A stretch of 64,000 nucleotides of DNA from Saxidomus purpurata (GCA_022818135.1 JAFMSR010000008.1:9711194-9775193), one strand, 5' to 3'. Numbered from the stretch's first letter, positions 33,271 through 45,501 are shown. The notes: generated by a model not told the origin, from the sequence alone. Numbers and translations are program-made.

Positions 33271-33836
33271 TGAAGTGGTGCTTTCTTATGAGACCTTAGT
33301 TTACATTTACGAAAAACATTACTATCTTTCACATATAAACCGCCGTGAAACGTATCTCCGGAAATTAAGCGTTCCAGGTACGAGTTGAATACACGAAAGT
33401 AGTTCGGACGCTGTCAAGTAAGCCCGAGATGTACTTTTCCTAGGGAAAGTATAGGCTGATCTCTTCCCTCCGCGTGCTGGGATCCGCCAGTACTTTCCCC
33501 GGGGGGTATGCAAGAACATCTAAACATACCACAGACGCACGCACACATGTCAACTATAATTTATTACTTAGAATATATTTTAAGTTAAAAGCGTATAAAT
33601 TCTACGCGATCCGAAAAAGGTGTGTGTTCCGCACTTGTTGTGCCAGGCTATGATTATACGGTATACTAACTATGAAGTCTAGCAACCTATCTGTTTCATA
33701 TAGTTTACTCAAAATCGCGCCAACCATTTTTTTTAAAGATAGTAGATCTACTTGTTACTAGTATTATTAATGGAAAAAAAAACTAAATATGTACGCGATG
33801 TATTTACGCAGCGATCGAATCTTAAAATAGCTTACC

Positions 33837-33844
33837 ATAAATCT
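33837..33844. repeat. Left 8-bp target-site duplication (ATAAATCT)
   Basis: Identical to 35238-35245 on the other side of the foldback element and in the same orientation, as expected of a target duplication. Confidence 0.65.
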
Positions 33845-35237
33845 ATGGAACGCCAAATCTACATATACTCAAATATTTGAAGAGGTCTTTAAATATTTGG
33901 AGAGCTCTTCAAATAATATTAGAGGTCTCAATTTCAATTAGAGATATCTCCAAATAATTATAGCGCGCAAAAATTGTAATAGAGAGGTCTTTAAATAATT
34001 GGAGAGCTCTCTAATTCAATTATTGATATCAAACATTGATTTAAAGCGCGCAATAAATGAATTGAAGACCTCTCCAATTCAATTGAAGATATCAAAAATT
34101 AAGGTGTATTTCAGCTATTTTAAGAGCTCTGTAATTGAATTGAAGAGGTCTCTAATTGATTTGAAGACCTCTGTAATTGTTTTATAGCGCGCTACAAATT
34201 AATTTACAGAGGTCTTGAATTCAATTAGAGACTTCTCTAAATCTATTTGAGCGCGGTGAAATTCAATTTTAGATATCTTGAAATCGATGTAATACATGCC
34301 AAATCTACATATACTGAAGTATTTAAAGAGGTCTTCAAATATTTGGAGAGCTCTGAAAAATATTTGGAGAGGTCTACAAATTAATTAAAGACATCAAAAA
34401 TTCGCTTGTAGCGCGGTTTAAATCCATTGATTTAGAGACATCTATAATTCAATTGAAGAGGTCTCCAACTGAATTAGAGACCTCTGTAATTGTTTTACAG
34501 CACGAAGAAATGAATTAATGATATCAAAAAATGATTTAGAGAGGTCTCTTATTCATTTATACTGCGCTTCAATATAATCCATATACAACCTTGAAATAGA
34601 GAGCTCTCAAATAAAAGAATTGAAGCGTGGTACAATTCAATTATAGACCTCTCAAAATCAATTTTTGATATCATTAATTCATTTCTTGCGCGCTATAAAA
34701 CAATTATAGAGGTCTACAATTTAAATGGAGACCTCTTCAATTGAATTATAGATGTCTCCAAATTAATGGATTTAAACCAAGCTACAAACGAATTTTTGAT
34801 ATAAAAAATTGATTTATAGACCTCTCCAAATATTTTACAGAGCTCTCCAAATATTTGAAGACCTCTTCAAATAATTGAGTATATGTAAATTTGGTATGAA
34901 TTCAAGACATCTAAAATTGAATTTCACCGCGCTCAAATTGATTTAGAGAGGTCTCTAATTGAATTCGAGACCTCTGTAAATTCATTTGTAGCGCGCTATA
35001 AAACAATTACAGAGGTCTTCAAATCAATTAGAGACCTCTTCAATTCAATTACAGAGCTCTTAAAAACAGCTGAAATACACCTTAATTTTTGATATCTTCA
35101 ATTGAATTGGAGAGGTCTTCAGTTCATTTATTGCGCGCTTTAAATCAATTTTTGATATCAATAATTGAATTGGAGAGCTCTCCAATTATTTAAAGACCTC
35201 TTCAAATATTTGAGTGTTTGTAGATTTGGCGTTCCAT
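33845..35237. mobile_element. 1.39 kb foldback element built of palindromic 6-8-mers at about 21-bp period
   Basis: Terminal inverted repeats ATGGAACGCCAAATCTACA / GTAGATTTGGCGTTCCAT bracket an internal sequence that is itself an imperfect giant palindrome (arms about 650-700 bp). Almost all of it is an array of palindromic or near-palindromic words, AGAGCTCT, GATATC, GCGCGC (or GCGCGG) and AGAGGTCT/AGACCTCT. They are separated by AT spacers such as TCCAATTCAATTAT. In the left arm the word centres lie at 33884, 33904, 33924, 33945, 33965, 33986, 34006, 34027, 34048, 34069 and 34090, and after one 36-bp step at 34126, 34147, 34168, 34189, 34211, 34232, 34253 and 34274: steps of 20-22 bp. A TIR-like GCCAAATCTACATATACT recurs inside at about 34298, with a mirror near 34880-34896, so a smaller foldback is nested in the larger. 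No coding capacity beyond period-driven frames. A non-autonomous DNA element is inferred; superfamily unknown. Confidence 0.85.
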
Positions 35238-35245
35238 ATAAATCT
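35238..35245. repeat. Right 8-bp target-site duplication (ATAAATCT)
   Basis: Matches 33837-33844 exactly. An alternative reading is a 2-bp TA duplication with TIRs starting TGGAACG; both are compatible with the sequence. Confidence 0.65.
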
Positions 35246-36785
35246 AGGATCAATTCAAATAACAAGTAAAAGGATTGTTACTAAATCTGGAAGTTCAGTA
35301 TATATCAGTAAGACTAGCATGATCATACGTGTTGTAGTTTGTCGTGACTATGAGTAAAGGAAACAGTTCTCGATACAAATTGTACTATCATCTTTGTCTA
35401 ATAGACTACGTAACCGTGTAAGCTTCATCCACGACCAAAGCCCTTTACATTCTCGTGTAAGCTTTATCGACGACCACATGCCTATACAGTACTATTAGAA
35501 TATTTTGTGTTTTTTCAATTTATTTAGCTACCAGTATGCGTCGGATCCACTCGTGTCGCCTAGATTTGTTATTCATACTACGTCATCTAATAAATACGTC
35601 ATGAGCAAGTTTCGGAGAATTGAAATCTATGTTGTCGTTTTAAGATCAATGGATCTAGATCTAGGTCATTACTGCCTGAAAGAAAATAAAGGTTTTATAA
35701 TGGAATATCATTATGGAGTGTTCAGGGTTATACTGTGACATGCATGTTGGGCCACTGTTTAAATGAATGCGTGTTTCACTTGCATGCTATGCTACTTCAC
35801 ATGAAATTCAACAACTGCTAAAGATTTTTCAAAATGTTTATTGCTGTCATGACTCATGGACTGGAGTAAATCTGAGATGTGTGACGGACTGTCAGACAGT
35901 ACGACATTAGCCTAGGCTAGGAATCATTTTGAAAGCAGGAATTATTAGGTAAATCTTTTTCATTCTAGATCTAATTAGATTTTCAACATTTTTTATACAT
36001 TTCAACGTTACTTTTGTTATTACATGTATAAACCTCATTATTAATAACCATGCATCTAATTGTAATATTGAAATGTCCCCCGGACATTTTATTGAAAAAC
36101 ACGAACTTTGGCGTAACTTCTCTATAACGGAAGAGTAAACGTCAATAGCGTCCAATGTAAACAATGGCGAGTCTCCATAGAAAAATAAAAATCGGCATCT
36201 TTACGAAATGACGTGATTGTTTCAAAAACGCTTACACAAACGATCACAAAACATGTAAAATTTATACGAAAACCGTTCATGTTTTCAGTTCAGGTCAAAG
36301 TTGGGGGTCCAAAGTGGAATCGAACAGACTTTATTGATCTATATTTATTTAAATACCCGATACTGAAAAAGGACCGAAAAACAGTTAATGCAGACCGAAA
36401 ACAACATTTTTTCTCAAAATATAATGTATAATTTATAATTTAAGTTTAAAATAAATGAAGGACATTGTAAATAGTCAATCACAACTAGCGATATAATATT
36501 ATCATTGGAAAAACAAGCTGTTGTTCGATCTTTTTGGTCATTATACTTGATTTGTAATACATTTTCAAATTTCTTCAAGAATGAGAATAGACAATAAAAT
36601 ACTCTTGCGTTTTCAGTTTTTCTTGAATGGGTTAATGATTTAATTAAGTACGTACATGTATATAATTCATAACTATCTACTTTCTCGGCCAGTGAATAAC
36701 TCTCAATAATTCGAGTAGCATATTTATAAGAAAAATAAGGATAAACATTTTGTTTTCCTGATACACATGTCGCGATAGGAGACAC
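35246..36785. other. Intergenic, no gene recognised
   Basis: A short direct duplication (CGTGTAAGCTT(C/T)AT(C)..ACGACCA) occurs at about 35417 and 35455. Open frames here (35505-35738, 35907-36164, 36414-36839) have no recognisable domain or splice context. Confidence 0.4.
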
Positions 36786-36794
36786 ATTTGATAA

Positions 36795-36905
36795 ACGACC
36801 GCTTAGCTCAGTCGGGAGAGCATTAGCACAAATTTGCAAGGGAAGTTACAATGGTTCCCGGTCAAGGTCCTGTTTTTACCTCACCTTGTGACATTTGGCG
36901 CCTTC
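36795..36905 (+). mobile_element. tRNA-like head followed by ACATT-TGGCGCC
   Basis: CTTAGCTCAGTCGGGAGAGC is a strong A box/D-arm and ATGGTTCCCGGTCAAGGTC a weak B-box region. About 35 nt later comes TGTGACA-TT-TGGCGCC (36888-36902). This repeats the layout of the minus-strand element at 9650: a tRNA-like head, then ACATT, then the first bases of a tRNA-Lys primer-binding site. Here only seven PBS bases match before divergence. Confidence 0.5.
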
Positions 36906-36909
36906 CGCT

Positions 36910-39900
36910 TGAATTTTATTTTACTATAAAACTATAGCTATATCTAAGTTGACTGTTGAATGATAAACACTAAATGCCTTGGATGTAAAAGTCACCTTTT
37001 TTCGAAAAACATATCAAATGTCTTCGCAGTTGCAGTCTAATCAGAAGCGATATTTTAAACATTTTGACAGGAATGTCATTGTAAGGAACAGTAAAATCAT
37101 ACATTCCATCTTTAGAAAATCTCCTTTTGTTTTTACAAGTCTTGTGGCAGAATAGCTTGGTGCTGCTCGTTTGGCGGCGCTGGGTTTATGTCACGGGCTT
37201 ATGAATCGGTACTGCTTCAGTCCGGCTTACTGCTTCATTCCGCCTTTGACTAGTTCTATACTACTCAACAAAATTCATCGGAACAACCCACTGAATTTTG
37301 AGATTAAACTTGCAGGTATAACATAAATTATATACTGCTGCAGTGATCAGGTGCAGTTAAGGATATACAGTGTATATAAATCTAGATCATTTAGTCATTT
37401 GTTTGCATCTTACAAGCAACGTATATCAAGTCAAATAGACTTCAGTTGGTTTTAATTAGCAAAGATTTATTAAATCTTTTCGGTCATAATATAATTTTGA
37501 AAGGATAAGCGCTGAATTAATAAGGAACAGGGTTTGTTTCGCTCACAAGCATTATAGCATTGTAACCAATCTCTAAATAGGAAATGGCCGCTGCATTGAA
37601 AGTTCTCAAAATCGGTTGGTGAGGACTTTCTTGTTAAAGTATTGAAAACGAAATCCATTTTTGATTCTATCGCACTAACTTTAAACAATGCATAGAGGAT
37701 AAGCTTGAGACCTGCGCACAACACTTTATTTAAGGGTGATTTCTCAAATTCAGATGTTCTAATGTCATTTTGGGGAACCGGGTAAGGTGTTTACTGTATT
37801 ATTCAGTATTCAAGTAATGAGTATGCATTCAGTTAACAATTTTAAAATGCTCTTAATCAATTAATTCAAAAATTGATTTTGACATCAAACCTTCGTTAGT
37901 AATGCACCTACAAGGTGTGAGTCAAGAATTAACCGGATTGTTGCTTTATTTCTTTATTTACTCAATATTTTAGCATACAAACTTTAAATCGTGATACTAT
38001 TTTTCACAAAATGATAATTTTCTCAGAAACACGGAAAACTATTTTCTCCGTTTTTATAGTAACTGACTTACAGCTGACCGTGGAGCGTGACTGAATAATC
38101 AGTAATTAGTAAAGATGCATGTACATTGTACATTTCTTGTGTTTCTGATTTGAAAATGTTGGTGCGACACTTCGAGGTCATTACCTGCCTGATGTAACAT
38201 ACATCATTTTACAAAAAATCACTGTCATGCTCGTTTTTGTTTGAACAAAACAGTATACGACAAGCTGAAAATAATTCCTAAAATAGCGATGTTAGAATCA
38301 CATAAATTGCGCACTTTCATTAAATTTTACTACTACTGTAACTTGAATACTCAACTACAAAAACGTTAGAGATGATCAAATGACATCTGCAGAACAGACC
38401 CAGCCCCATTCATAATGTACATGTTAGAATTTGTCGGACGCAACGTTGGTTTCAGTAATCAAGGATGTTGATAGTGACAAGTGAGTCTATATGCGAGGGA
38501 TTTGGAGATTTTTGGTCAAACTGGGTTTAGTTATGGGACATTGTATAGTATATTGAACATTACTAAAACCGTTTTCAAATAAAACTTCAGCACCAAACAA
38601 ATAAATAGAAAGTAGTTTACCAAGTACAGCACAAGCAAACGATAATCTGAGCTCGTTGACGCTCACCGCTTTGATGTTACATGTCCACTACTTTTGAATC
38701 TTAAATGTTTTTGTACTAAAGAATGAAATTTGCACGGACGGCCAAAAAGAGATTGAACATTGAATTGTGTGATTTTTATCGTGCTACTGCAGTATATGTC
38801 GTAGTAATGGACACAGTCCGGTTAATTCTGGATCACACCTCGTATTTGTAAACTTCTTAACACACGGGATAGCTGCTTGATAATTATCAGCTTTCTAATT
38901 TGTTACGGACAAACGTACTATTGTACCGTAAGGAGCTTTTGTATTATCATACATAAAATCAATTTAGGACCAAAAGGTACCAAATTGTCACGTGGTACAT
39001 TTTGTGATTAATACTATGTAAATGCAATTAGGACAACAAGGTTCCAAATGACAATTGGCACTTTTTTGCATTCATAAACAAATTGAGAAAAAATGTTTGG
39101 AGTAAAAAAGTGCCACATGTCATATGGTACCTTTTTCCATGTTTAATCTCAAGAAACTGTTTAATGCTAAAAAGTACCATAACACAAAAATAATTAGATA
39201 TGCATAGTTAATCAGGTTAGCCATGTCACACTTCTTGGGTATATAAAACTACACTATGTCTACGACCTTGTAAGATTTTATTGCAATATGTTCATTTTCC
39301 GATAAGTACTAGCAGTTACTTCCTTTAAATGCGTTTTTCTCGAAAGCATAAAAATTGTACTTGACACCTTATCGCACTTAGGGTGCGATATCAATTATTA
39401 ATTGAAACCATATAACCACTTATTTATATATTTATAAAATCCTGTCTTAGACTTACGTGTCTGTGCATCTTTTTGCTTTTTGTGCACGATGGACTAAAAA
39501 AAAACACTTGAAGCGTCTTTTCTCACGATTTTTTATTGGCAGTTCCCGTGTTTCTCGTGCATATGTGTGATGAATAAGGACATATGTTAGGCTTTAAAGT
39601 TACTTATAATGACGAACACTATTATGCTACTAATAAATGATCATACACACATCATCCATTACAAATGACTAGATCAGCATGTACAAGGCCTTTGTGATTA
39701 TAAACACAAATCGAATAGCAAATCAATCTTGATATATGTACACAAATGACTAGATTGACAACTTTTCCTGTCCACTTAAAAATCATGTACATAAACGTCA
39801 TTTATTTAACGAGAAAAATGATGCTGCTAATAAAAGTTCACAAACATATAGGTGAGGCATTAAACTTGCCATTAACAACGCGCCAACAGTCAACCAGGCG

Positions 39901-39960
39901 AGTTGCGCCCCACCCTAGTAACACAGGAAATGCTAAGGGTTTAGTTTACACTAATTTATT
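36910..39960. other. Intergenic, no gene recognised
   Basis: AT-rich. At 38955-39180 four diverged pieces of the form (A)AAGGTACC(A)AAATG...GGTAC(C)TTTTT recur, perhaps an old tandem or foldback repeat. No exon-like signal. Confidence 0.4.
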
Positions 39961-39964
39961 TTAG

Positions 39965-40140
39965 CTCGATTGTGAAGAAAGCTTGTAGCTTATCGAGTCA
40001 CTCTCGAGTCCGCTTCCTGGAAAAAACAGTACTGGTGTAATATGAGTAAGTACGGTCGTGACCCCAGTGGGGCTCGAACCCGCAACCTCCGGGATGAGCG
40101 GCCGACACCTTAACCTCTACACCACCGCTCCCCTCAAAGG
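39965..40140 (-). mobile_element. tRNA-derived SINE (minus strand)
   Basis: The minus strand begins GAGGGGAGCGGTGGTGTAGA, GGTTAAGGTGTCGGCCGCTC (A box) and TTGCGGGTTCGAGCCCCACT (B box). A conserved body follows, GGGGTCACGACCGTACTTAC...ACACCAGTACTG. The tRNA-like stems are degenerate. From memory this head and body combination is a common bivalve SINE. Confidence 0.7.
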
Positions 40141-40144
40141 ATTT

Positions 40145-42712
40145 GCATCATAAACACTCGACTTCTGTACGGTATCATAACCGATTCTACAGATACTATG
40201 ATAAACTTTAAGAACCACTAAACAGAAAAACAGTAAGCAAAAAACAATGCACATTCTGGGGGCATTGTACAGATAAACCCTGTTACTGCGTAACCTATAA
40301 TAAATAATGATATGCAACTTAAAACTAGCAGCATGCAAAATGTTGAAAGCAGCCTGCTACTGTACTTCCAAATCATCAATTGCCTAGTTATAGTCTCAAT
40401 ACCTCTTGCTCAAAATCCCGTAAACGATGAAGAATGATACATCAGCTGCACATGCTGAACTTTGTTGATACCAGGCTATATACACAACGGACGACGAAAA
40501 CTAAATTATACCGTATTCTTTGTATAAACAGTCTTCTGCCGACCTTCCACATAATAAAGTTTAGCAACTACTGACGGTAATTTGTACAGAGTTGATGTAA
40601 AATAAAAATTGCAGAAAGCAGCAGTGGATACTAGGTCGGAACATCTTGAACAAATCATTTTGCTAGATTGTAGCATGAAACTAATGTTTACAATCAATAG
40701 TAAAGGCAATAGAAGACAAATGTTAAGGTGCACCTACATGTACAAGTAGGCAATAACTGACCACCTATATGACTAAATCACATCACTTGTCTGTAGAATA
40801 ATAGCTTATCAATAACTCAACTTAAAGAGTTTACAAATGAAATGCAAAAAATAGAAACAAACTATTTTAGATGTTAGCAGCCATATGCTGGACTTTCAAC
40901 GAAATGTTAGCACATAAACATAATATACAACAATATCTTTATAAGCGTGTTACATAGTAGTACTCTATAACTTATTTAATGTGGTTAATTATGGTAACTG
41001 TATGACTGGTAAACGAAAATAACTTTACAAGACATTTAATTTCCAGCGATCCATTAGCTTGAAAGCATCTTCAGAATGACCTGATATTGCAGCATTTGTT
41101 GCAGCTCCAAAACTGAACGTAATAGGACACTTTTCCAGAAACTGACATGACGCACAAAAGATACAATGTAGCTATAATTTTGTCGTCGCAACAGTACACA
41201 AAACATGGTGGCTGTGTTTATACTTTCGGAGTGTCAGCACAATACCACGGATCTCTCCATTTGTCTCTGTCAAGTGCAGCTTATTAAACTGCCACACAAA
41301 CTGACCGTTGTGTCCCGATTTGACACAGATCCAATTCATAGTAAAACATGAAAAATAAGGAGACATATTGATGCAAAGGATACCCTTTTATAATAGCATG
41401 GCATGTTTTTGTGTCAATAAAGCAAGTGAAATTGGCAGCTGCTGATCTGTACTTAGTTGTACCGACTAAGTTATTTGCCCGATTTAGAACTTGTTTTACA
41501 GAGAAGAAGTCGGTTAAACACGACTGACCAAAGGGTTGTGTATAAATGTAATAACAGAAACACGTGATGATAAAGTATTAGTACGCTAAACACATGAAGT
41601 CAGAACAGAAAGGAAATTAATCAGATTTAACACTGAGTTACTGCAGTTATAACTTATTTGAATAACATAATCTTCCATAAGCTTCCTTTTTAGTTATGTT
41701 ACTGATGGCATGAGAAATAATGGATTTAGTCTTGACCCTTAGATCTCATACTAATAGGCCGGCACCATTAGGGGAGTCAAGCGAGCGTGTGGTGCTTCCT
41801 TAAAAGCTTTCTGAAATTCAAAACGTGGCAAACTGTCAACTATCGTATTTGAGAGCACTGGTATGTGACGAGTTTTACACAGAATATTATATTTGATAGA
41901 GACCAAAACTAAATGTCTTACCCAGCGCATTATCACAAGATTTTCTCAAATTGTTTTTGTAAGAACAGTTGTCTCATTATCAGAGTGAAAAGTTATTTTA
42001 TGATTGGCCAAATTTTGCACCAAAACATCTACCGTCATAACAGTCGGAATAAGTTCCATTATGTTAGTATTGCAGACTCGAAAAGAGTCTGGCCACTTTA
42101 CCGCACCCGGAACCAAACACCGCAGCACAACCAACAGTTGATGCAGCATCTGTGTACAAATTTAGCATGCTAGCATCTAATCACTCATCATTTTAAAACA
42201 TGCAACAAAGAACCGCGTGTCGGTGTATATCATTTGTAGGCCGACCATAGCATCTTTAGTTAGGCGAATAACAGTAACTGTTGGAACCGTACCTCCGATC
42301 GGAGTTAACTTCAATACCGTATATAACCGGACAGCTTGATGGATATACAGTTCACTGTGGCTTGTATAGACATTTTGACGTGCCTAGAGACTTCCAAAGC
42401 AATGTTGAAAAAGTACCATATGTATAATCCTTGAAATATTTAGACTCCACGAATAAAGTAATGGCTCTTAGTTGCATTCAATCTTGATTCCATGATACAA
42501 ATGTATAGTGTAAATGATTTCTAAACCGAGTAAAGATTTGTCAAGAGATGTCAAGCCCCTTTGCTAAACACGCATCTATGCAGTATTCTGTCTTTTCTCA
42601 AGTCAAACGCCTTCTTCGTGAATAGGGACTAGTCTAAAGGTATTTTCAATATCCTTGCTATACAACACGCCGGGCAAAAAGCTTATTACTGTTTCTTCAA
42701 CTATTTCAATAG
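40145..42712. other. Intergenic, no gene recognised
   Basis: I looked for splice-bounded exons on both strands without success. Open frames at 40117-40338, 40506-40733 and 41172-41366 lack domains. No repeat was identified by eye. Confidence 0.35.
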
Positions 42713-43631
42713 TTAGGCCCGTATTCTAAGTCAGAACTCAAACTCATACTCCACTTGAACTCACTGGAGGAATGCTCAAGGAAAGCTCGAGAAACACTCA
42801 ATTGAGTGGCTGTCAAGTATAGAATCGGTATTCATATTCGCCACTCAACCTTGACTTTATGGAGTATACTTGAAGTTGACTTACTACATGCATTCAGTAG
42901 GCAAAGCGTATTTTTTCACAGACTTGGATCTAAATTAATTAAAGGAATTGGTGAAAAAGAAAGTATCTGTCATAGAAAACAAAGGATGTTGAATATATTA
43001 GTAAAACAAATCGGAGTTGCACACTGCTTGCTTGTTAATGGAAAAAAATAATTTTACGGTACATTTCAACTACTGGACCACCTGCATTATAATGCAAAAC
43101 AATGATTGTATGCAAGGATTTATTTAGATATTTCTGTCTTTAACTGAAAATATAAATGTTGCCTTTTATTATTCATATTTATCACGGTCGAAATAATGCA
43201 ACCCTATCGATAGATGTATACCACCGGTGTATAAAAAAAACATACAATACATGCATTAATGCTATTTTTAGTAAACTTTCGAAATTGGTTGTTATCAGAA
43301 AATAGAGCGACAGATTCCTTAGATGGAGTATGTGTCAAAGAAAAGTCACAGCGACTTCCTAAATCCCTTCTATCGGCTCAAGTACTGGTCAGAACTCAAG
43401 GAAGCAGTCATTTACAGAACTTAATATCAGTTGCAAGAACTTGTTATACAGTCGCTTTAACATTTAATAATTAAGTCTAAATGAAATACTATACAGTGTA
43501 ACTTTTTAAGCGATCACCTGAAGGACAAGTAAACTGTTAAATTGTTAATAAAACGATCTCTAAGTACAACATATTTTGTCCTTGAATGATTCAGGTTGGG
43601 CTCAAAATAGCGGTCCCATAATGCAACAGGT

Positions 43632-43668
43632 TTATCATCATCATCATCATCATCATCATCGTCATCAT
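43632..43668. repeat. (ATC)n microsatellite
   Basis: About 12 ATC units with one CGTC interruption (ATCATC...ATCGTCATCATT). Confidence 0.9.
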
Positions 43669-44895
43669 TCTTATTTATAGTCAGCAAGGTATGTAAACAA
43701 ATAAACGCTAATGCGAACCTTTCAACCGACCGCGCAGGTGGTGGCGTATAGTGGCATTGGTGAAAAGTTTGCAAATGAGACAACAATACGTCTATAGTGC
43801 ATTTGTTTAAGCATATTTAGTTAATTTACGGACCCTGAAACCCACATTTAGAAATGGTTACATACTTGATGGTTTCTTGTTAAGCATCCATTAAGAAACC
43901 CAAATATGTGATTTTATTAAAATTTACCGTTCCAAACATGAGATATTTACATTTGATGTCGGCTACCCCACTTTTCCGAGAAGACCCCCAAAGAGCAAAT
44001 ACCTAGATACTATAAATCTCGTGTATTTTTTCAAAATTGAGGAATATATTGGTGAAATGTACCTTGTTGTGTTCATATGACCTTACTTTGTATCATGCAT
44101 TACTTACTGATAACAATTGTTCACAAAGAAAAAGAAATAAAATGTATTATGTGAAAATTTGACCCTGCAGCCTGGCTTTTTTTTTCCATGTCATGTCCAA
44201 ATACACAATGTTTTGGCCAAAATTTTAATACTTTCAATATCGTTTCACAATATAAAACCCAAATGCAAAGTTTCTACAAGATATAAAGGGAAACATATCA
44301 AAAAAGGAAAAACTTTTACCGTCTAGTTAGTTCAAACCACAACATTTTATGACTTTGGTATCAAATGTCAAGGGAGACAATTTCAGGTCAAATTTCAGTA
44401 TTTATTCTTCCTTTGTTTCAAACTATTAAATAATGCTTCAACTTCTGCCTAGAAACAAAACAAGACTTGCAATGCAATAAAAGCACTTATATGAATAGAA
44501 AAAAATACATTCTTTCAACAATAAAATCATGTTTTTTCTCCAAAATCTTGTATACATACATGTAGTCGAGAGCTAGAAATTCAACAAGTGACCAAGAACT
44601 ATTTATCCACACAAAACACTAAAATGTTCACAAAGATAATACTAGAAAAATATCCCAATATGTATCATATGTTATGTTTTTGATGTCTGCAGGTACCAAA
44701 GAAAGAATAATGTATTGACAATGTGACATTTTGGTTTGAATTCTGTGACTAAAGTTAAAAATATAAGTAAGCCTAAATTTCAATGAAAATATATGTCCTA
44801 TGGCCTTGAGTAACTAACTTGAAATATACTGCTTTCCTGTTATAGAACATTTCTGAAACATATATTCAGTACAATATAACATATCCAACAGTTTA

Positions 44896-45129
44896 TGAGC
44901 CGCGCCATGACAAAACCAACATAGTGCGTTAGCGACAAGCATGGAACCAGACAAGCCTGCGTATCCGTGCAGTCTGATCAAGATCCATGCTGTTCGCTTT
45001 CAAACCCTATTACAATTAAAGAAACTGAAAGCGAACAGCATGGATACTGATCAGACGCGAATGCGCAGGCTGGTCTGGAACCATGCTGGTCGCAAAACCA
45101 TAACGTTGGTTTTGTCATGGCGCAGCTCA
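44896..45129. mobile_element. Foldback MITE, 234 bp, TA target duplication
   Basis: The whole element is a palindrome. The left half reads TGAGCCGCGCCATGACAAAA, CCAACATAGTG..., AGCATGGAACCAGAC.AGCCT, ATCCATGCTGTTCGCTTTCA. The right half is the mirror, ending GGTTTTGTCATGGCGCAGCTCA. The loop is ACCCTATTACAATTAAAG. TA flanks both ends (44894-44895 and 45130-45131), as in Tc1/mariner-type MITEs. I recall this palindrome as abundant in bivalve genomes. Arms are only slightly diverged, so insertion is fairly recent. Confidence 0.8.
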
Positions 45130-45132
45130 TAT

Positions 45133-45501
45133 ATCAGTAAAACAAATTTTAACTGTTTTTTGTAAGAAATCAACCAGTTTAGGAATGACAGTCTCAAGTG
45201 TCCGTTTTGTGTTTGTTACACGTGGTTGGCCTTCACTGTTTTTCATCGTGAATGTACTGTGTAGTCCATCTTCACCATCACGCATAAAGACTTTCCTCAA
45301 GTGCTCCAGGTTTAACCCTGATGACGCGATATTTTCAGCTGTGGGGAGTTTACAAACACCACTTGCAATTAGACACGACAATGATGGTAAATTCTTTGCC
45401 TTTTCTTTCGATGACAGACATTGGTGATACACAGCATTTAGAGGGAAAGTGAACTTTATCATATCATTTACTAAGGCATAACAATGTTGGAATAGTTTCA
45501 C
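45133..45501 (-). pseudogene. Coding remnant, C-terminal part of a bivalve repeat-type protein (family uncertain)
   Basis: The minus frame has non-random composition and blocks such as KNLPSLSCLIASGVCKLPTA, ENIASSGLNLEHLRKVFMRD, GEDGLHSTF, EGQPRVTNTKRTLETVIPKL. From memory this resembles the C-terminal tail of expanded bivalve/cnidarian exonuclease-like (RNase-T/PML-type) proteins, but the nuclease domain is not here and I am unsure. The 5' side is closed by an in-frame TGA just before 45501, and the 3' stop TGA (45127-45129) is the first codon of the adjacent MITE. Probably a fragment left inside the Harbinger-like element or a nested copy. Confidence 0.45.

Larger units (their letters stand above)
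31740..33844. other. Intergenic; one dispersed repeat at 32995-33270, no gene
   Basis: I found no coding exon. CCAAGATGGCGGCGTCCATT near 31950 is the kind of GC-rich word common in promoters and repeats of molluscs. 32995-33270 carries the plus-strand copy of the repeat at 27430. Confidence 0.4.

Noticed and set aside
43514..43786. Minus-strand frame with a poly-Asp run
   Set aside because: The Asp run is the (ATC)n microsatellite; the rest has no recognisable domain.
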